The notes: generated by a model from the sequence alone, not told the origin. A stretch of 55,601 bases of DNA from an uncultured Bacteroidota bacterium (GCA_903853805.1 CAINUN010000084.1:1-55601); one strand, 5' to 3'; numbered from the stretch's first letter, positions 1-9,698 are shown. Translations and numbers: made by a program.

Positions 1-174
1 CGGAGCATGGCAAGGGCGACATTTCTGACCTTGAAGGTATGTGGAAATTGGAAGAGAATTGTTCCAAGATGCAGTAGAAAAATCGTGCTTAGACCCTGTT
101 ATTCCTTGTCCGTTGCTCACTTGAGCGATACCCAGAACAAGCGCTGCTGCGAGAATTAGCTTTCTATATTTCAT
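1..174 (-). CDS. Secreted multiheme cytochrome c, 3' part beyond window edge
   Basis: The frame is open from an ATG at 174 to the first base of the window, giving 58 residues of an unfinished protein. Residues 1-23 look like a signal peptide (basic start, hydrophobic LILAAALVLGIA, then SNGQ). A heme-binding CRPCH motif sits at residues 52-56 and is followed by AP, as in the first motif of the upstream neighbour. The mature N-terminus GSKHDFS resembles GTAHDFT in that neighbour, so the two are probably tandem paralogues in one unit, 42 bases apart. It is likely a periplasmic electron-transfer cytochrome; the number of hemes cannot be known from this fragment. Confidence 0.75.
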   Translation of the reverse strand, partial: MKYRKLILAAALVLGIAQVSNGQGITGSKHDFSTASWNNSLPISTYLQGQKCRPCHAP

Positions 175-216
175 ATTATATATTTTATATTGTATTTTAG
201 GTGTGTTGTTTTTGGA

Positions 217-903
217 TTATTTGTTATGACATGTTAAACAAAGAGCACTATTGGAGTTGCTGAATTTAAGATAAGTTGAATTCCAGCCGGTGTTAGAACC
301 ATGTGGATCATGACAACCAGCACACTGTAATTTGCCTTGCTTATCTAGCATGTCAACACCAATTGAATGTCCAAGAGGTGTGATGTATGAAGTATCTCTT
401 AATCTAGGATTAGCCACCATTGCTTCTGCATAAACAAAAGAAATAGGATGGTCATCTGTCAAGTTAGTGGTTAAATTGGACCTTGTAATTGTTGAGGTTC
501 TTGGAGCGGTAGCGCCACCAGTAGCAAGCGTAATAGAATCTTGTAGTGCAGGGCTTTTACCATTTACTCCATAAGAGTTGGCAGCAGTAATACCATCATG
601 ACAACTGAGGCACATTTTAGAGGAACCATCAGGTTGACCTGGGGTAAAGTGAATATTAAAACCAGAACCGCTTGCACCATACGGAGTAAAAGTTTGGGCT
701 GTTGTGGTGTGGTTCCATAATGGGACAGAAGTTGCGTCAGTATTGTGTGGCGCATGGCATACAATACAAACTTCACCACTTGGGTTATATGCACTTCTTC
801 TGTAGCCAGTGAAGTCATGTGCGGTACCTCTCATTTGAGCTTGGGTGTTAGGCAGAATACCTACTACTAGCAAGCCAATCAACATTAGTTTTTTTACTTT
901 CAT
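217..903 (-). CDS. Secreted tetraheme cytochrome c
   Basis: This 228-residue protein has a signal peptide (about 1-22, ending in NTQAQ) and four CxxCH heme-attachment motifs: CIVCH at 46-50, CLSCH at 98-102, CAGCH at 194-198 and CLTCH at 222-226. Further histidines (H29, H152, H179) could serve as axial ligands. The layout resembles cytochrome c3-type or doubled-CxxCH periplasmic proteins, which pass electrons between a donor and a terminal reductase. Which redox partner it serves is not visible here. A second related cytochrome gene starts 42 bases downstream on the same strand. The ATG is preceded at about 36 bases by a TAACTTTG promoter element, which supports this start. Confidence 0.88.
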   Translation of the reverse strand: MKVKKLMLIGLLVVGILPNTQAQMRGTAHDFTGYRRSAYNPSGEVCIVCHAPHNTDATSVPLWNHTTTAQTFTPYGASGSGFNIHFTPGQPDGSSKMCLSCHDGITAANSYGVNGKSPALQDSITLATGGATAPRTSTITRSNLTTNLTDDHPISFVYAEAMVANPRLRDTSYITPLGHSIGVDMLDKQGKLQCAGCHDPHGSNTGWNSTYLKFSNSNSALCLTCHNK

Positions 904-938
904 AAAATTAATTTTGTGTGTTAATTAAAATCTTAGGG

Positions 939-946
939 CAAAGTTA
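939..946 (-). promoter_or_regulatory. Bacteroidota -7 element for the cytochrome operon
   Basis: The minus strand reads TAACTTTG, an exact match to TAnnTTTG, ending 35 bases before the cytochrome ATG. A TTG at 962-964 lies at a short 15-base spacing, so the -33 half is weak. Confidence 0.45.
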
Positions 947-1152
947 AAACTGAGTTTATGACAATCTGGTGACAGCGGTCAACAGGTCTAATGTTTTTTG
1001 GCAAAAAAGAACATGACGAATGTTGGGTTTGTTAAAAATTTGTGTTGATTGATTGAATTAGCAATGCAGTAATCTCCTTCAATATCAACCAATATCCCGA
1101 CATTTTGTCTTTCAAAACTGCTTGGCAAAATTCTTGAGAGTATTTTCGCGCA

Positions 1153-1788
1153 ATGTTTTTTAAAAAAAATAAGACCATGAACCAACCCGAAATGGAACAG
1201 GAACAAAGTAATACCCAACAGTCCGACAATTTGACGGATACAACAAACGATAATAACGAAGAAATACTGGCACAAACATTAAATACAGACGATAGTGTGC
1301 CCGGTACTCAACACCTTGACGATGAAGTGGGCGAAGAAAGCGAAATTGAAAAGCTGAAAGAAGAATTGGCTGCCATAAAAGACAAATATTTAAGACTGGT
1401 GGCCGAGTTTGATAATTTTCGCCGCAGAACTGCAAAAGAAACCCTGGAATTGAGACTTACTGCTGGCAAAGAAATTATTCAAAGCCTTTTAGTAGTGTTG
1501 GATGATACCGATCGTGCAGCCAAACAATTAGAAACCACTGATGATTTACCTCAAATTCGCGAAGGAGTTGGTTTGGTCTTCAATAAACTGAGAACAACGC
1601 TTACATCCAAAGGTTTGAAAAAAATGGAAAGCAAAGAACAAGAGTTTAATGCAGACCTTCATGAAGCCATTACCGAAATTCCGGTACCTACACCAAAACT
1701 TGTTGGTAAAATAATTGATGAGATTGAACCAGGCTACTACCTAAACGACAAACTCATTCGCTTTGCAAAAGTGGTCGTAGGTAAATAA
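1153..1788 (+). CDS. grpE: Nucleotide exchange factor GrpE
   Basis: GrpE releases ADP from DnaK and works in the cytoplasm with the DnaJ encoded 30 bases downstream. The 211-residue frame has an acidic, Q/E/D-rich disordered N-terminus (to about residue 55) and a long charged helix (EIEKLKEELAAIKDKYLRLVAEFDNFRRRT). The beta-rich C-terminal part contains the family-like stretch HEAITEIPVP and ends with GYYLNDKLIRFAKVVVGK. An ATG eight codons later (1177) is an alternative start. A near-consensus promoter element TATTTTCG at 1141-1148 lies only four bases before 1153, which would favour the later start if it is used. Chaperone operons of this kind are often heat-induced, but no specific operator was seen. 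Confidence 0.93.
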   Translation: MFFKKNKTMNQPEMEQEQSNTQQSDNLTDTTNDNNEEILAQTLNTDDSVPGTQHLDDEVGEESEIEKLKEELAAIKDKYLRLVAEFDNFRRRTAKETLELRLTAGKEIIQSLLVVLDDTDRAAKQLETTDDLPQIREGVGLVFNKLRTTLTSKGLKKMESKEQEFNADLHEAITEIPVPTPKLVGKIIDEIEPGYYLNDKLIRFAKVVVGK

Positions 1789-1818
1789 TTTAGCACACAT
1801 TGCTGACCTAAAAATATT

Positions 1819-3000
1819 ATGGCAAAAAGAGATTATTATGAAGTGTTGGGTGTGGCAAAAAGCGCTGCTGCTGACGAGATAAAAAAAGCTTACCGAAAAA
1901 TTGCTTTACAGTACCATCCCGACAGAAACCCGGGCAATAAAGAAGCTGAAGAGAAATTCAAGGAAGCAGCTGAAGCATATGATGTATTGAGCAATGCTGA
2001 CAAAAAAGCACAGTATGACCGATTCGGTCATGCGGGTATGAGTGGCAACGCTGGTTTTGGGGGCGGCGGTCAGGGCGGTATGAGGATGGAAGATATTTTC
2101 TCCAACTTCGGCGACATTTTTGGCGATGATATGTTTGGTAGTTTCTTTGGCGGCGGTGGCGGTCGTCAAGGTGGTGGTGGCAGAAGACAGGGTACAAGAG
2201 GATCCAATCTTCGGGTAAAACTTAAATTGGATTATGGAGAAATAGCTAATGGCGCTAACAAAAAAATAAAAGTAAAGAAACACGTAGCATGCGAAACCTG
2301 TAATGGTAGCGGAGCTAAAGATAAAAATGCAGTTCAAACCTGTAGTGGTTGTGGAGGAAGTGGTCAGGTTCGTCGAGTAACAAATACTTTTTTGGGGCAA
2401 ATGCAAACAGTGACTACCTGCCCAACATGTAATGGAGAAGGTACCCAAATCACAGCTAAATGTCCATCATGCAAAGGCGAAGGACGCCAATATGGTGAAG
2501 AAACTATAAGCCTTGATATACCTGCAGGTGTTGTAGAAGGCATGCAATTAAGCATGAACGGAAGAGGAAACGCAGGTGAGCGTGGAGGACCTCCTGGCGA
2601 TTTGCTATTACTAATAGAGGAAGAAAAACACTCTGAATTGAAAAGGCATGAATTGGATGTAGTGTATCAATTACATCTCTCATTCCCTGAAGCAGTTTTA
2701 GGTACCAATGTAGAAGTACCTACGATTGATGGTAAAGCCAAAATCAAGATTCCAGCAGGCACACAAAGTGGTAAAATGTTCCGCTTGAAAGGAAAAGGTT
2801 TTCCAGCTTTTCAGAGCTATGAAAAAGGAGATGAATTGGTAGAGGTGAATATTTGGTCGCCACAAACTTTGTCCAACGAAGAAAAGGAAATACTAGAAAA
2901 ACTGATGCACTCACCCAATTTTGTGCCTGGTCCTAATGCCCAAAGCTCAAAGGAGGACCGCAGTTTTTTCGATAAAATAAAAGATGCATTAGGGGGTTAA
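1819..3000 (+). CDS. dnaJ: Chaperone DnaJ (Hsp40)
   Basis: A full-length class A DnaJ of 393 residues that stimulates DnaK ATPase and delivers unfolded substrates. The J domain spans residues 1-70 with the essential HPD at 33-35. A glycine/phenylalanine-rich linker runs from about 76 to 128. Four zinc-binding repeats follow: CETCNGSG (158-165), CSGCGGSG (175-182), CPTCNGEG (201-208) and CPSCKGEG (215-222). The C-terminal substrate-binding and dimerisation domains end at DKIKDALGG. It follows grpE closely on the same strand and probably shares its transcript. A strong terminator hairpin overlaps its stop codon. Confidence 0.97.
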   Translation: MAKRDYYEVLGVAKSAAADEIKKAYRKIALQYHPDRNPGNKEAEEKFKEAAEAYDVLSNADKKAQYDRFGHAGMSGNAGFGGGGQGGMRMEDIFSNFGDIFGDDMFGSFFGGGGGRQGGGGRRQGTRGSNLRVKLKLDYGEIANGANKKIKVKKHVACETCNGSGAKDKNAVQTCSGCGGSGQVRRVTNTFLGQMQTVTTCPTCNGEGTQITAKCPSCKGEGRQYGEETISLDIPAGVVEGMQLSMNGRGNAGERGGPPGDLLLLIEEEKHSELKRHELDVVYQLHLSFPEAVLGTNVEVPTIDGKAKIKIPAGTQSGKMFRLKGKGFPAFQSYEKGDELVEVNIWSPQTLSNEEKEILEKLMHSPNFVPGPNAQSSKEDRSFFDKIKDALGG

Positions 3001-3020
3001 TACATAACCCCCATTTTTTT
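2992..3020 (+). terminator. Rho-independent terminator of grpE-dnaJ
   Basis: GGGGGTTA (2992-2999) pairs perfectly with TAACCCCC (3005-3012) around a five-base loop, followed by A and seven T residues. The left arm contains the last two codons and most of the stop codon of dnaJ. Confidence 0.88.
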
Positions 3021-3095
3021 GCAAACTAAAATTATTTAGTGCCTGTCTTTTTTGTGGAATGAAAAAGTCCTAACTTTTGCATCACAAATGTGCCC

Positions 3096-5951
3096 ATGAA
3101 AAGGTTATTCCCACTATTACTTGTTTTTTCCTTTGCTTTTTGCAATGAGAAGATTCATGCACAGGTATTACCACCACTGCAACCAGAACAAGATGCATGT
3201 AATGCGCTGCAACTCTGTGGAAACACATTTTTTACTCCATATAGTTATCAGGGTGTTGGAAATGTATTTGATTTGACTAATACCCCTTGTTTTGGAGGAG
3301 AAATCAATTCGGTTTGGTTTAAGTTAAACATAAATACAAGTGGAACTGTTGTATTTTCCATAACGCCAGTATCTCCTCTCGATGATTATGATTTTGCTGT
3401 TGCAAATATTACAAATACAACTTGTAATAGCATTCAATCTAGCAATGTAATTAGTTGCAATTTCAACAATAATAATCCTGGGAGTAATGTAAATGGAGTG
3501 GTAGGTGTAAGCAATACAGGCATTATGCCATATGTGCAAGCAGGGGCATTTGGAAATTCTTTTTGTTCACCAATTAATGTGGTTGCTGGTGATGTAATCA
3601 TGATTATGGTGAACAACTTTGGTAATTACTCTACCGGTGGGCCAAGTTCTGGTTTTACTATTGATTTCTCTGGTTCTACAGCTACATTCTTCGATAATAT
3701 TCCTCCTACATTCAATGCTGTTGCCACTTCCTGCAATAGTAGCCAACAAGTAACACTTATAATGAGTGAACCAATAAAATGTAGTTCATTGGCTACAAAC
3801 GGAAGTGATTTTACCGTTTCTGGTGGTGGGGCTATTGCAAGTGTTTCGGGCGTTAATTGTATTGGTCCAACAGGTTATACTTCCAATATTGTTGTCAACT
3901 TCACAACACCATTGCCATCAGGAGCTTATTCATTGAATTCGCAAATTGGCACAGATGGAAACACACTTCTTGATTTTTGTAACAATGCTACACCTGTTCC
4001 CCTTTCAATTCCATTTACAGTATTGCCTTATGTACAGCCTGCATTTGATATAATTGATACTCCTGCTTGTAATGAAATTAAAATCAAACTCAACACAAAA
4101 GTAAGATGTGATTCCATTGCTAAAAATGGTTCTGACTTTTTAATTAGTGGTCCACAATCAGCAACCATAAACATTGCATACGGTGTAGGTTGTGACACTT
4201 TGAACTTTACTGATACTGTAGTGCTTTTGCTTTCCAGTCCTTTACAAACTGATGGCGTTTATACGATTACTGCAAAAAAAGGAACAGACGGGAATACAAT
4301 GATGGATAGCTGTGGTTTGTATCAAGCTGTAGGCAATGCTATTTCTATGACCATCGATAGTTATGACGGCAGAATTGTTTCGCCAAATGATTCATTGCTT
4401 TGTTATGCAGTTGCATTACAGCTCAACTCAATGAACACGGTGAAACCGCCAGTTCAGTCTGTAGTTTGTGATACAACTTCTTGGGCTTGTGGCGGAATCA
4501 TTTCAGGAGCATATGTTGGCACTAATGCCCTTAGCTCTCTTATCAATTCTCCTTTCCGTGCTTCAGTACAAGACCAGCGTTCTCAATATTTATTTACTGC
4601 AACAGAATTGCGATTAATGGGTTTGAAAGCAGGCAGCATTCGTGAGTTGGATTTGAAAGTAACTCAGAAATCTTCCACAACGCCATTCAACAATTTTACC
4701 ATTAAAATGGATTGCTCTCAACTCAATCAAATTACTGGAAACTTCACAAACGTTTCTAAAATTGTTTACACCAACAATGCATATTCAACTGTTGTTGGAT
4801 GGAATAAGTTTGTGTTGAACACACCCATCAATTGGGATGGTACCAGCAATATCATTGTTGAAATATGTTATCACAGCTCTGCCACTTCTCCAAACGATTT
4901 AGTTGCATGTAGCAATACAAATCTTCCTACAGCCTATCAGCGATATGGTAATAGTTTAACCGGTTGTGCTATTACAAACCAAGGGACTGTAACTACTAAC
5001 TATTATTTGCGCCCAAAAATGAGATTCATTATTTGTGAACCACCAGTAGGTATATTAAATTATGCATGGACACCTATCAGCATGGTAAATAATTCTAGCA
5101 TTGCTAATCCTATTGCTTTTCTAAATAATAACACAACTCTTTTTGTGAAAACCATTGACAAATTTGGTTGTGCTCATAGAGACTCAACAAAGTATGTTGT
5201 TTCGGTAAGAAACCCTAAAGTAAGACCTATTGATACTACTGTTTGTGAAACCACGCCAGTGCAACTCGATGCAAGTGGGGGTACTTTTTATACTTGGTTA
5301 ACTTCAAATCCTGCTTCACTATCTTGTTTGAATTGTCCAACGCCGATTGCCACTGTAAATACTTCCTCCTTTTATCAAGTTATTATTGGCGACCAAAACA
5401 ATTGTGCGGATACATTAAGCTCAACCGTTCACATGAATCCTTTGCCTTTTGTAGAAATAAAACCTGAAGACACTATTGTGAAGTACGATTCAAAAATTGA
5501 ACTTCAAGCAAGTGGTGCTATGCTTTACTTCTGGTATCCTACAAATGCATTAAGCAATCCGAATGTAGATAATCCTTTTGCCATCATCAGAGATTCCATT
5601 ACTATTTATGTCACAGGAATGGATGAGTTTGGTTGCAGAAATGTCGATTCTATTCATATTGGTGTTGATTATACCGATGCTGTTTTCATTCCATCAGCTT
5701 TCAGTCCTAATGGCGATGGGCATAATGACGTCTTCCGCATTGGAAGTGTATTATTTGAAAAGCTTCAAGAATTCCGCGTATTTAATAGATGGGGACAAGA
5801 AGTGTTTTCAGCCAATGATATTGATGGTGCATGGGATGGTACTTTCAAAGGCGAAAAACAACCAATCGGGGTATATAACTACATCATTCGCATTGGTTAT
5901 CCTAATGGTGTTACTAAAACCTATAAAGGCGATGTAACACTCATAAGGTGA
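3096..5951 (+). CDS. Large secreted protein with T9SS type B (gliding-motility-associated) C-terminal domain
   Basis: This 951-residue protein begins with a signal peptide (MKRLFPLLLVFSFAF, ending near IHAQ). Its last 85 or so residues match the gliding motility-associated/CHU-type C-terminal domain: PSAFSPNGDGHNDVF, then FNRWGQEVF, WDG and KGDVTLIR at the very end. That domain is the export and anchoring signal for type IX secretion. The body contains two related domains, each with a CNS/CNE start, an NGSDF motif and GTDGNT, which look like duplicated Ig-like modules. A second CHU protein in this window (38367-40529) has a closely similar tail. The ATG at 3096 is preferred over the GTG at 3090 because it starts directly at the basic signal-peptide region. 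The ligand or substrate is unknown. Confidence 0.88.
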   Translation: MKRLFPLLLVFSFAFCNEKIHAQVLPPLQPEQDACNALQLCGNTFFTPYSYQGVGNVFDLTNTPCFGGEINSVWFKLNINTSGTVVFSITPVSPLDDYDFAVANITNTTCNSIQSSNVISCNFNNNNPGSNVNGVVGVSNTGIMPYVQAGAFGNSFCSPINVVAGDVIMIMVNNFGNYSTGGPSSGFTIDFSGSTATFFDNIPPTFNAVATSCNSSQQVTLIMSEPIKCSSLATNGSDFTVSGGGAIASVSGVNCIGPTGYTSNIVVNFTTPLPSGAYSLNSQIGTDGNTLLDFCNNATPVPLSIPFTVLPYVQPAFDIIDTPACNEIKIKLNTKVRCDSIAKNGSDFLISGPQSATINIAYGVGCDTLNFTDTVVLLLSSPLQTDGVYTITAKKGTDGNTMMDSCGLYQAVGNAISMTIDSYDGRIVSPNDSLLCYAVALQLNSMNTVKPPVQSVVCDTTSWACGGIISGAYVGTNALSSLINSPFRASVQDQRSQYLFTATELRLMGLKAGSIRELDLKVTQKSSTTPFNNFTIKMDCSQLNQITGNFTNVSKIVYTNNAYSTVVGWNKFVLNTPINWDGTSNIIVEICYHSSATSPNDLVACSNTNLPTAYQRYGNSLTGCAITNQGTVTTNYYLRPKMRFIICEPPVGILNYAWTPISMVNNSSIANPIAFLNNNTTLFVKTIDKFGCAHRDSTKYVVSVRNPKVRPIDTTVCETTPVQLDASGGTFYTWLTSNPASLSCLNCPTPIATVNTSSFYQVIIGDQNNCADTLSSTVHMNPLPFVEIKPEDTIVKYDSKIELQASGAMLYFWYPTNALSNPNVDNPFAIIRDSITIYVTGMDEFGCRNVDSIHIGVDYTDAVFIPSAFSPNGDGHNDVFRIGSVLFEKLQEFRVFNRWGQEVFSANDIDGAWDGTFKGEKQPIGVYNYIIRIGYPNGVTKTYKGDVTLIR

Positions 5952-5967
5952 CGAATATCTGAAACCT

Positions 5968-7131
5968 TTAATTCATAAAAATATACTGCTCCACGTCTTT
6001 CTTTGTAATTTTTTTATCAGCAAGAATAATGAGTCGCTCTACAGCATTTCGCAACTCCCGAATGTTTCCTGTCCAGTTATAAGTTTGTAAAGCTTTGATG
6101 GCCTCTTTATCAATTTCCTTTGACGCTTGTTTGTATTCATCGCTGATTTCTTTAAGGAAATGAGTTACGAGTAATGGAATGTCATCTTTGCGGTCATTAA
6201 GTGAGGGCACATGAATAAGAATAACTCCCAAACGATGATAGAGGTCTAAACGAAATTTCTTTGCTTCAACTTCTTCCATCAGGTTTTTGTTGGTGGCTGC
6301 AATGACACGAACATCCACTTTTATTTCTTTCTCACCACCAACACGTGTAATCTTTCCTTCCTGCAAAGCACGCAAAACTTTCGCCTGAGCATCCATACTC
6401 ATGTCGCCAATTTCATCCATGAATAAAGTGCCACCACTTGCTTGTTCAAACTTACCAATGCGTTGTTTGATAGCAGATGTAAATGAACCTTTTTCATGAC
6501 CAAACAACTCACTTTCAATCAACTCAGAAGGAATAGCGGCACAATTCACTTCAACAAGTGGGGCATTTTTGCGAGTGCTTAGTTCATGAATGTTTCTTGC
6601 AACAAGTTCTTTACCTGCACCATTATCACCAGTAATTAATACACGTGCTTCAGTTGGTGCTACTTTTTCAATCGTTTCTTTTATCTTTTTCATTGGTGAA
6701 GATTCGCCAATCATTTCGCTTGATTTGCTTATCCTTTTTCGTAATTGTTTGGTTTCTGCAACCAACAATTTTTTGTCCATTGCATTGCGAACCGTAATTA
6801 GCAATCGATTGAGGTCGGGTGGTTTAGAAATGTAATCGAATGCACCTTTCTTTACAGCATCAACAGCTGTTTCAATACTGCCATGACCTGAAATGACAAT
6901 GAAAGGAATATCAGGTTTTAACTCTTGTGCTTTTTTCAACACTTCAATGCCATCCATCTTGGGCATTTTGATGTCGCACAAAATACAATCGTAAGTATTG
7001 CTTTCAATTTTTTGAATCCCTTCAGCACCATCTGCAGCCTCCTCTACTTTGAAGCCTTCCATACTCAGAATGTCAATCAGCGCTCTGCGAATGGCTTTTT
7101 CATCATCAATTACCAATATTGTTTGTGCCAT
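5968..7131 (-). CDS. NtrC-like response regulator (receiver + AAA+), no C-terminal HTH
   Basis: The 387-residue protein has a receiver domain (residues 1-120; phosphoacceptor D53, S81, K103) and a sigma-54-activator AAA+ domain. The AAA+ part carries Walker A GDNGAGKE (168-175), Walker B GGTLFMDE (233-240), arginine-finger region around R294 and R300, and sensor II GNIRELRN (355-362). Two departures from the NtrC pattern are visible. The sigma-54 contact loop reads GSFTSA (215-220) instead of GAFTGA. The protein stops at about the end of the AAA+ lid, so the usual Fis-type DNA-binding domain is missing. It may act from solution or through a partner; the cognate kinase is not obvious nearby. 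The MORN-repeat gene upstream ends three bases before its ATG, so the two are likely cotranscribed. Confidence 0.9.
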   Translation of the reverse strand: MAQTILVIDDEKAIRRALIDILSMEGFKVEEAADGAEGIQKIESNTYDCILCDIKMPKMDGIEVLKKAQELKPDIPFIVISGHGSIETAVDAVKKGAFDYISKPPDLNRLLITVRNAMDKKLLVAETKQLRKRISKSSEMIGESSPMKKIKETIEKVAPTEARVLITGDNGAGKELVARNIHELSTRKNAPLVEVNCAAIPSELIESELFGHEKGSFTSAIKQRIGKFEQASGGTLFMDEIGDMSMDAQAKVLRALQEGKITRVGGEKEIKVDVRVIAATNKNLMEEVEAKKFRLDLYHRLGVILIHVPSLNDRKDDIPLLVTHFLKEISDEYKQASKEIDKEAIKALQTYNWTGNIRELRNAVERLIILADKKITKKDVEQYIFMN

Positions 7132-7134
7132 GAA

Positions 7135-7890
7135 TTAATTTGTTTCCCCGTTTTTATAATTACGCGTTTTTACCACTTTTCCTTTTTCATCATACTCTTT
7201 CCAAGTTCCATCTTTTTGTCCATTAGCATATTTTCCTTCGGCTTTCATTGCACCATTTTCATAAAACTCTTTCCATGTTCCAGTTTGTTGTCCTTTGCTG
7301 TAAAGACCAAACTCAGACACTTTTCCGTTCTTATAATAGGAAGCTACTTCGCCATCTATCGCACCATTCTTGTATAAATATTCCGCCGTTTTTTCACCCG
7401 TTTCAAAATACCAAGTGGCTTTACCATCACGCTCCCCATTTTTATAATTGCTTTCTTCTTGAACTTTTCCGTTTGTGTAGTTGCGTTTATACAAACCATG
7501 TTTCTTCCCTTCTTTGTAATTAACTTCTTCTGTCAAGAATTGTGTCCCGTTTTGAAAAACCCTTTTAGGACCATCTAACAAATCATTTTTGTAATTTTCA
7601 ATAAACTCAGTATAGCCTTGTTGATTGACTTGCATTCTTATACCATTAAGTTTGCCATTTTTGTAGTTGGTTATATGGTTAGGATAGCCGTTTGTTTCCC
7701 AATAGTTTATCCACGTTCCTTCATATGAACCATTAAAAAGATAACCTTCGGTAACGGTCAAGCTATTTTTTTTTACCTGAAAATATTCCATGCCATCGGC
7801 ATCTTTTCTAATAACGGTGTCTAATTTTTGAGCAGAGGCAATTGAAGCACCAACCATCATTGCCATAATAAAACAGTAAGTGAATTTCAT
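7135..7890 (-). CDS. Exported MORN-repeat protein (YwqK-like)
   Basis: A 251-residue protein with a signal peptide (ends near IASAQ) followed by about nine MORN-type repeats of the form YKNGKxxGxW, for example FNGSYEGTW, YKNGERDGKATWY, YENGAMKAEGKYANGQ. This arrangement is common in Bacteroidota proteins annotated as YwqK-like or toxin-antitoxin-system YwqK antitoxin, but no toxin partner is evident here, so that label should not be read as function. It precedes the NtrC-like regulator by three bases and probably shares a transcript with it. It is likely periplasmic or outer-membrane associated. Confidence 0.82.
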   Translation of the reverse strand: MKFTYCFIMAMMVGASIASAQKLDTVIRKDADGMEYFQVKKNSLTVTEGYLFNGSYEGTWINYWETNGYPNHITNYKNGKLNGIRMQVNQQGYTEFIENYKNDLLDGPKRVFQNGTQFLTEEVNYKEGKKHGLYKRNYTNGKVQEESNYKNGERDGKATWYFETGEKTAEYLYKNGAIDGEVASYYKNGKVSEFGLYSKGQQTGTWKEFYENGAMKAEGKYANGQKDGTWKEYDEKGKVVKTRNYKNGETN

Positions 7891-8018
7891 TTTCTAGATT
7901 ATTTTTTGAGGCACCAAAATAAAGTATTTGGGGCTAAGTTCAAATGGATTTTAGGGATATTTCAAACAGCCATTTACTTTACAACTTTACGACTCCCTGT
8001 CTTTGCTGAATTGTTAAA

Positions 8019-8026
8019 TATCTTTG
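8019..8026 (+). promoter_or_regulatory. TAnnTTTG element upstream of the DUF4139 gene
   Basis: TATCTTTG is an exact match, 61 bases before the ATG at 8088. The nearest TTTG (8002-8005) is only 13 bases upstream, shorter than the usual spacing of about 20, so this is a weak call. Confidence 0.35.
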
Positions 8027-8087
8027 GCATCATCATTGCAATTATGCAATTTCAAACTTCTTGCATCTACCAACTAAATATCTTTTT

Positions 8088-9698
8088 ATGCGCAACCTCC
8101 TTTCGCTTTCTATTATTCTTTTTTGTGCCTCAACATCATTTGCACAAAACAAACAGAAAGTAAACATTGAACATGCCACCGTTTTCCTCAACGGAGCAGA
8201 ATTATACAGCACTGCTAAAATCAATTTGCCGCAAGGCGAATCTGAAATTCTATTCACAAACGTTGCTGGAAATGTCAATCAGCAGAGCATGACTATTGGT
8301 GCCGACAACCAAGTGGTGGTGCAATCGGCTAATTTTCAAAACAACTATTTACAAGATGATGTGGCTTCGCCAACGGTGAAAGCAATGGAAGATAGTTTGG
8401 ATAAACTCAACGAAAACTTTGATGGTTTGAAAACCAAAATCACCATTGTTACCGAACAGCTTCTAGTGCTTAGCGAAAACAAAAAAATAGGCGGACAAAA
8501 CACTGGAATCAGTGTGGCGGAATTGCAAAAGATGATGGATTTGATTGGCAGTAAAATGGGTAGCCTCTTGCAAGACAAAAACAAATTTGCCAAGGAGCAA
8601 ACCAAACTCACAGAGCGCATTGAAAAACTAAAACAACAAATTGAAGAAGAAAAGAACAAAGGTTTTCAACCGGGCGGTCAATTGCTTGTAAAATTTTATG
8701 CGCCTAAATCAACTTCTACTAACATCAAACTTTCTTATGTAGTGCCTTCTGCGGGATGGCAACCTACTTATGATATTCGTGTAGATGAATTGAACAAACC
8801 CGTGAATCTTTTTTACAAAGCCAATATCTTTCAAAACTCGGGTGTGAAATGGGATAATGTACAGCTAACGCTTTCTACCGGCAACCCAAGCGAAGGAGCG
8901 AATGCACCTGAATTGCAACCTTGGCGTTTGTCTTTTTATCAACCTGTTCAGAATTATGGATACATGAATTCTAAAGCACCAGCTGCTCCAATGGCTGTTG
9001 CAGGCGCAAGATATAAAGAAGAATCACTTAGTGCCTCAGATGCTTCTTCTGCAACCATGAACGATTACGTTCAAGTAGATAATTCAGGCATTGCTACTTC
9101 TTTCGATATTGATTTGCCTTACACTATTCCTTGCGATGGCAAACAACAATTGGTTGCTATTAAAACCTATGAATTGCCTGCAAGTTTCCGCTATTATGCT
9201 GCGCCTAAGCTCGATAAAGATGCTTTCTTGCAAGCACAAATCACCAATTGGGAAGATCTTAACCTCCTTCCTGCAAGCACCAATATCTTCTACGAAGGTT
9301 CTTATGTAGGTCAGGGATTTATTGATATGCGCAATGTGCATGATACCATGAATATTTCTTTGGGCAGGGATAAGAAAATAATCATTCGCCGAGAGATGGA
9401 TAAAAAACTGCGCAGCGTGAAAACCATTGGCAGCAATGTGCGCGAAAGCATGGCATTCAGCATCAGCGTTCGTAATACCCGCAAAGAAAAAGTAAACCTC
9501 ATTCTTATAGATCAATTTCCTTTGAGCAACGATAAAGACATTGAAATAGAAGACCGTGAAGCCAAAGATGCCGAAGTGGACGACACCAACGGCACTGTGA
9601 AATGGACAATCAACGCCGAACCTAACGACACTAAAAACCAGAAACTTTCTTACACCGTTAAATATCCTAAAGGAAAGACGCTGAGTAATTTTAGATAG
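8088..9698 (+). CDS. Mucoidy inhibitor MuiA-like protein (DUF4140/DUF4139)
   Basis: The 536-residue exported protein starts at the ATG at 8088, which opens a clean signal peptide (MRNLLSLSIILFCASTSFAQ); an upstream TTG frame extension is not needed. The N-terminal DUF4140-like part contains ATVFLNGAELYSTAKINLP. A coiled coil follows (about residues 95-205, rich in K, E, Q). The C-terminal DUF4139 region contains LSYVVPSAGWQPTYDIRVD and LSTGNPSEGANAPELQPWRLSFY, hallmarks of the family. MuiA-type proteins have been linked to surface polysaccharide phenotypes, but their biochemical role is not established. It is transcribed divergently from the MORN gene. Confidence 0.85.
   Translation: MRNLLSLSIILFCASTSFAQNKQKVNIEHATVFLNGAELYSTAKINLPQGESEILFTNVAGNVNQQSMTIGADNQVVVQSANFQNNYLQDDVASPTVKAMEDSLDKLNENFDGLKTKITIVTEQLLVLSENKKIGGQNTGISVAELQKMMDLIGSKMGSLLQDKNKFAKEQTKLTERIEKLKQQIEEEKNKGFQPGGQLLVKFYAPKSTSTNIKLSYVVPSAGWQPTYDIRVDELNKPVNLFYKANIFQNSGVKWDNVQLTLSTGNPSEGANAPELQPWRLSFYQPVQNYGYMNSKAPAAPMAVAGARYKEESLSASDASSATMNDYVQVDNSGIATSFDIDLPYTIPCDGKQQLVAIKTYELPASFRYYAAPKLDKDAFLQAQITNWEDLNLLPASTNIFYEGSYVGQGFIDMRNVHDTMNISLGRDKKIIIRREMDKKLRSVKTIGSNVRESMAFSISVRNTRKEKVNLILIDQFPLSNDKDIEIEDREAKDAEVDDTNGTVKWTINAEPNDTKNQKLSYTVKYPKGKTLSNFR

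Noticed and set aside
988-1275. Minus-strand frame over the grpE promoter region
   Set aside because: It overlaps the start of grpE and shows low-complexity hydrophobic composition expected from reading AT-rich DNA.
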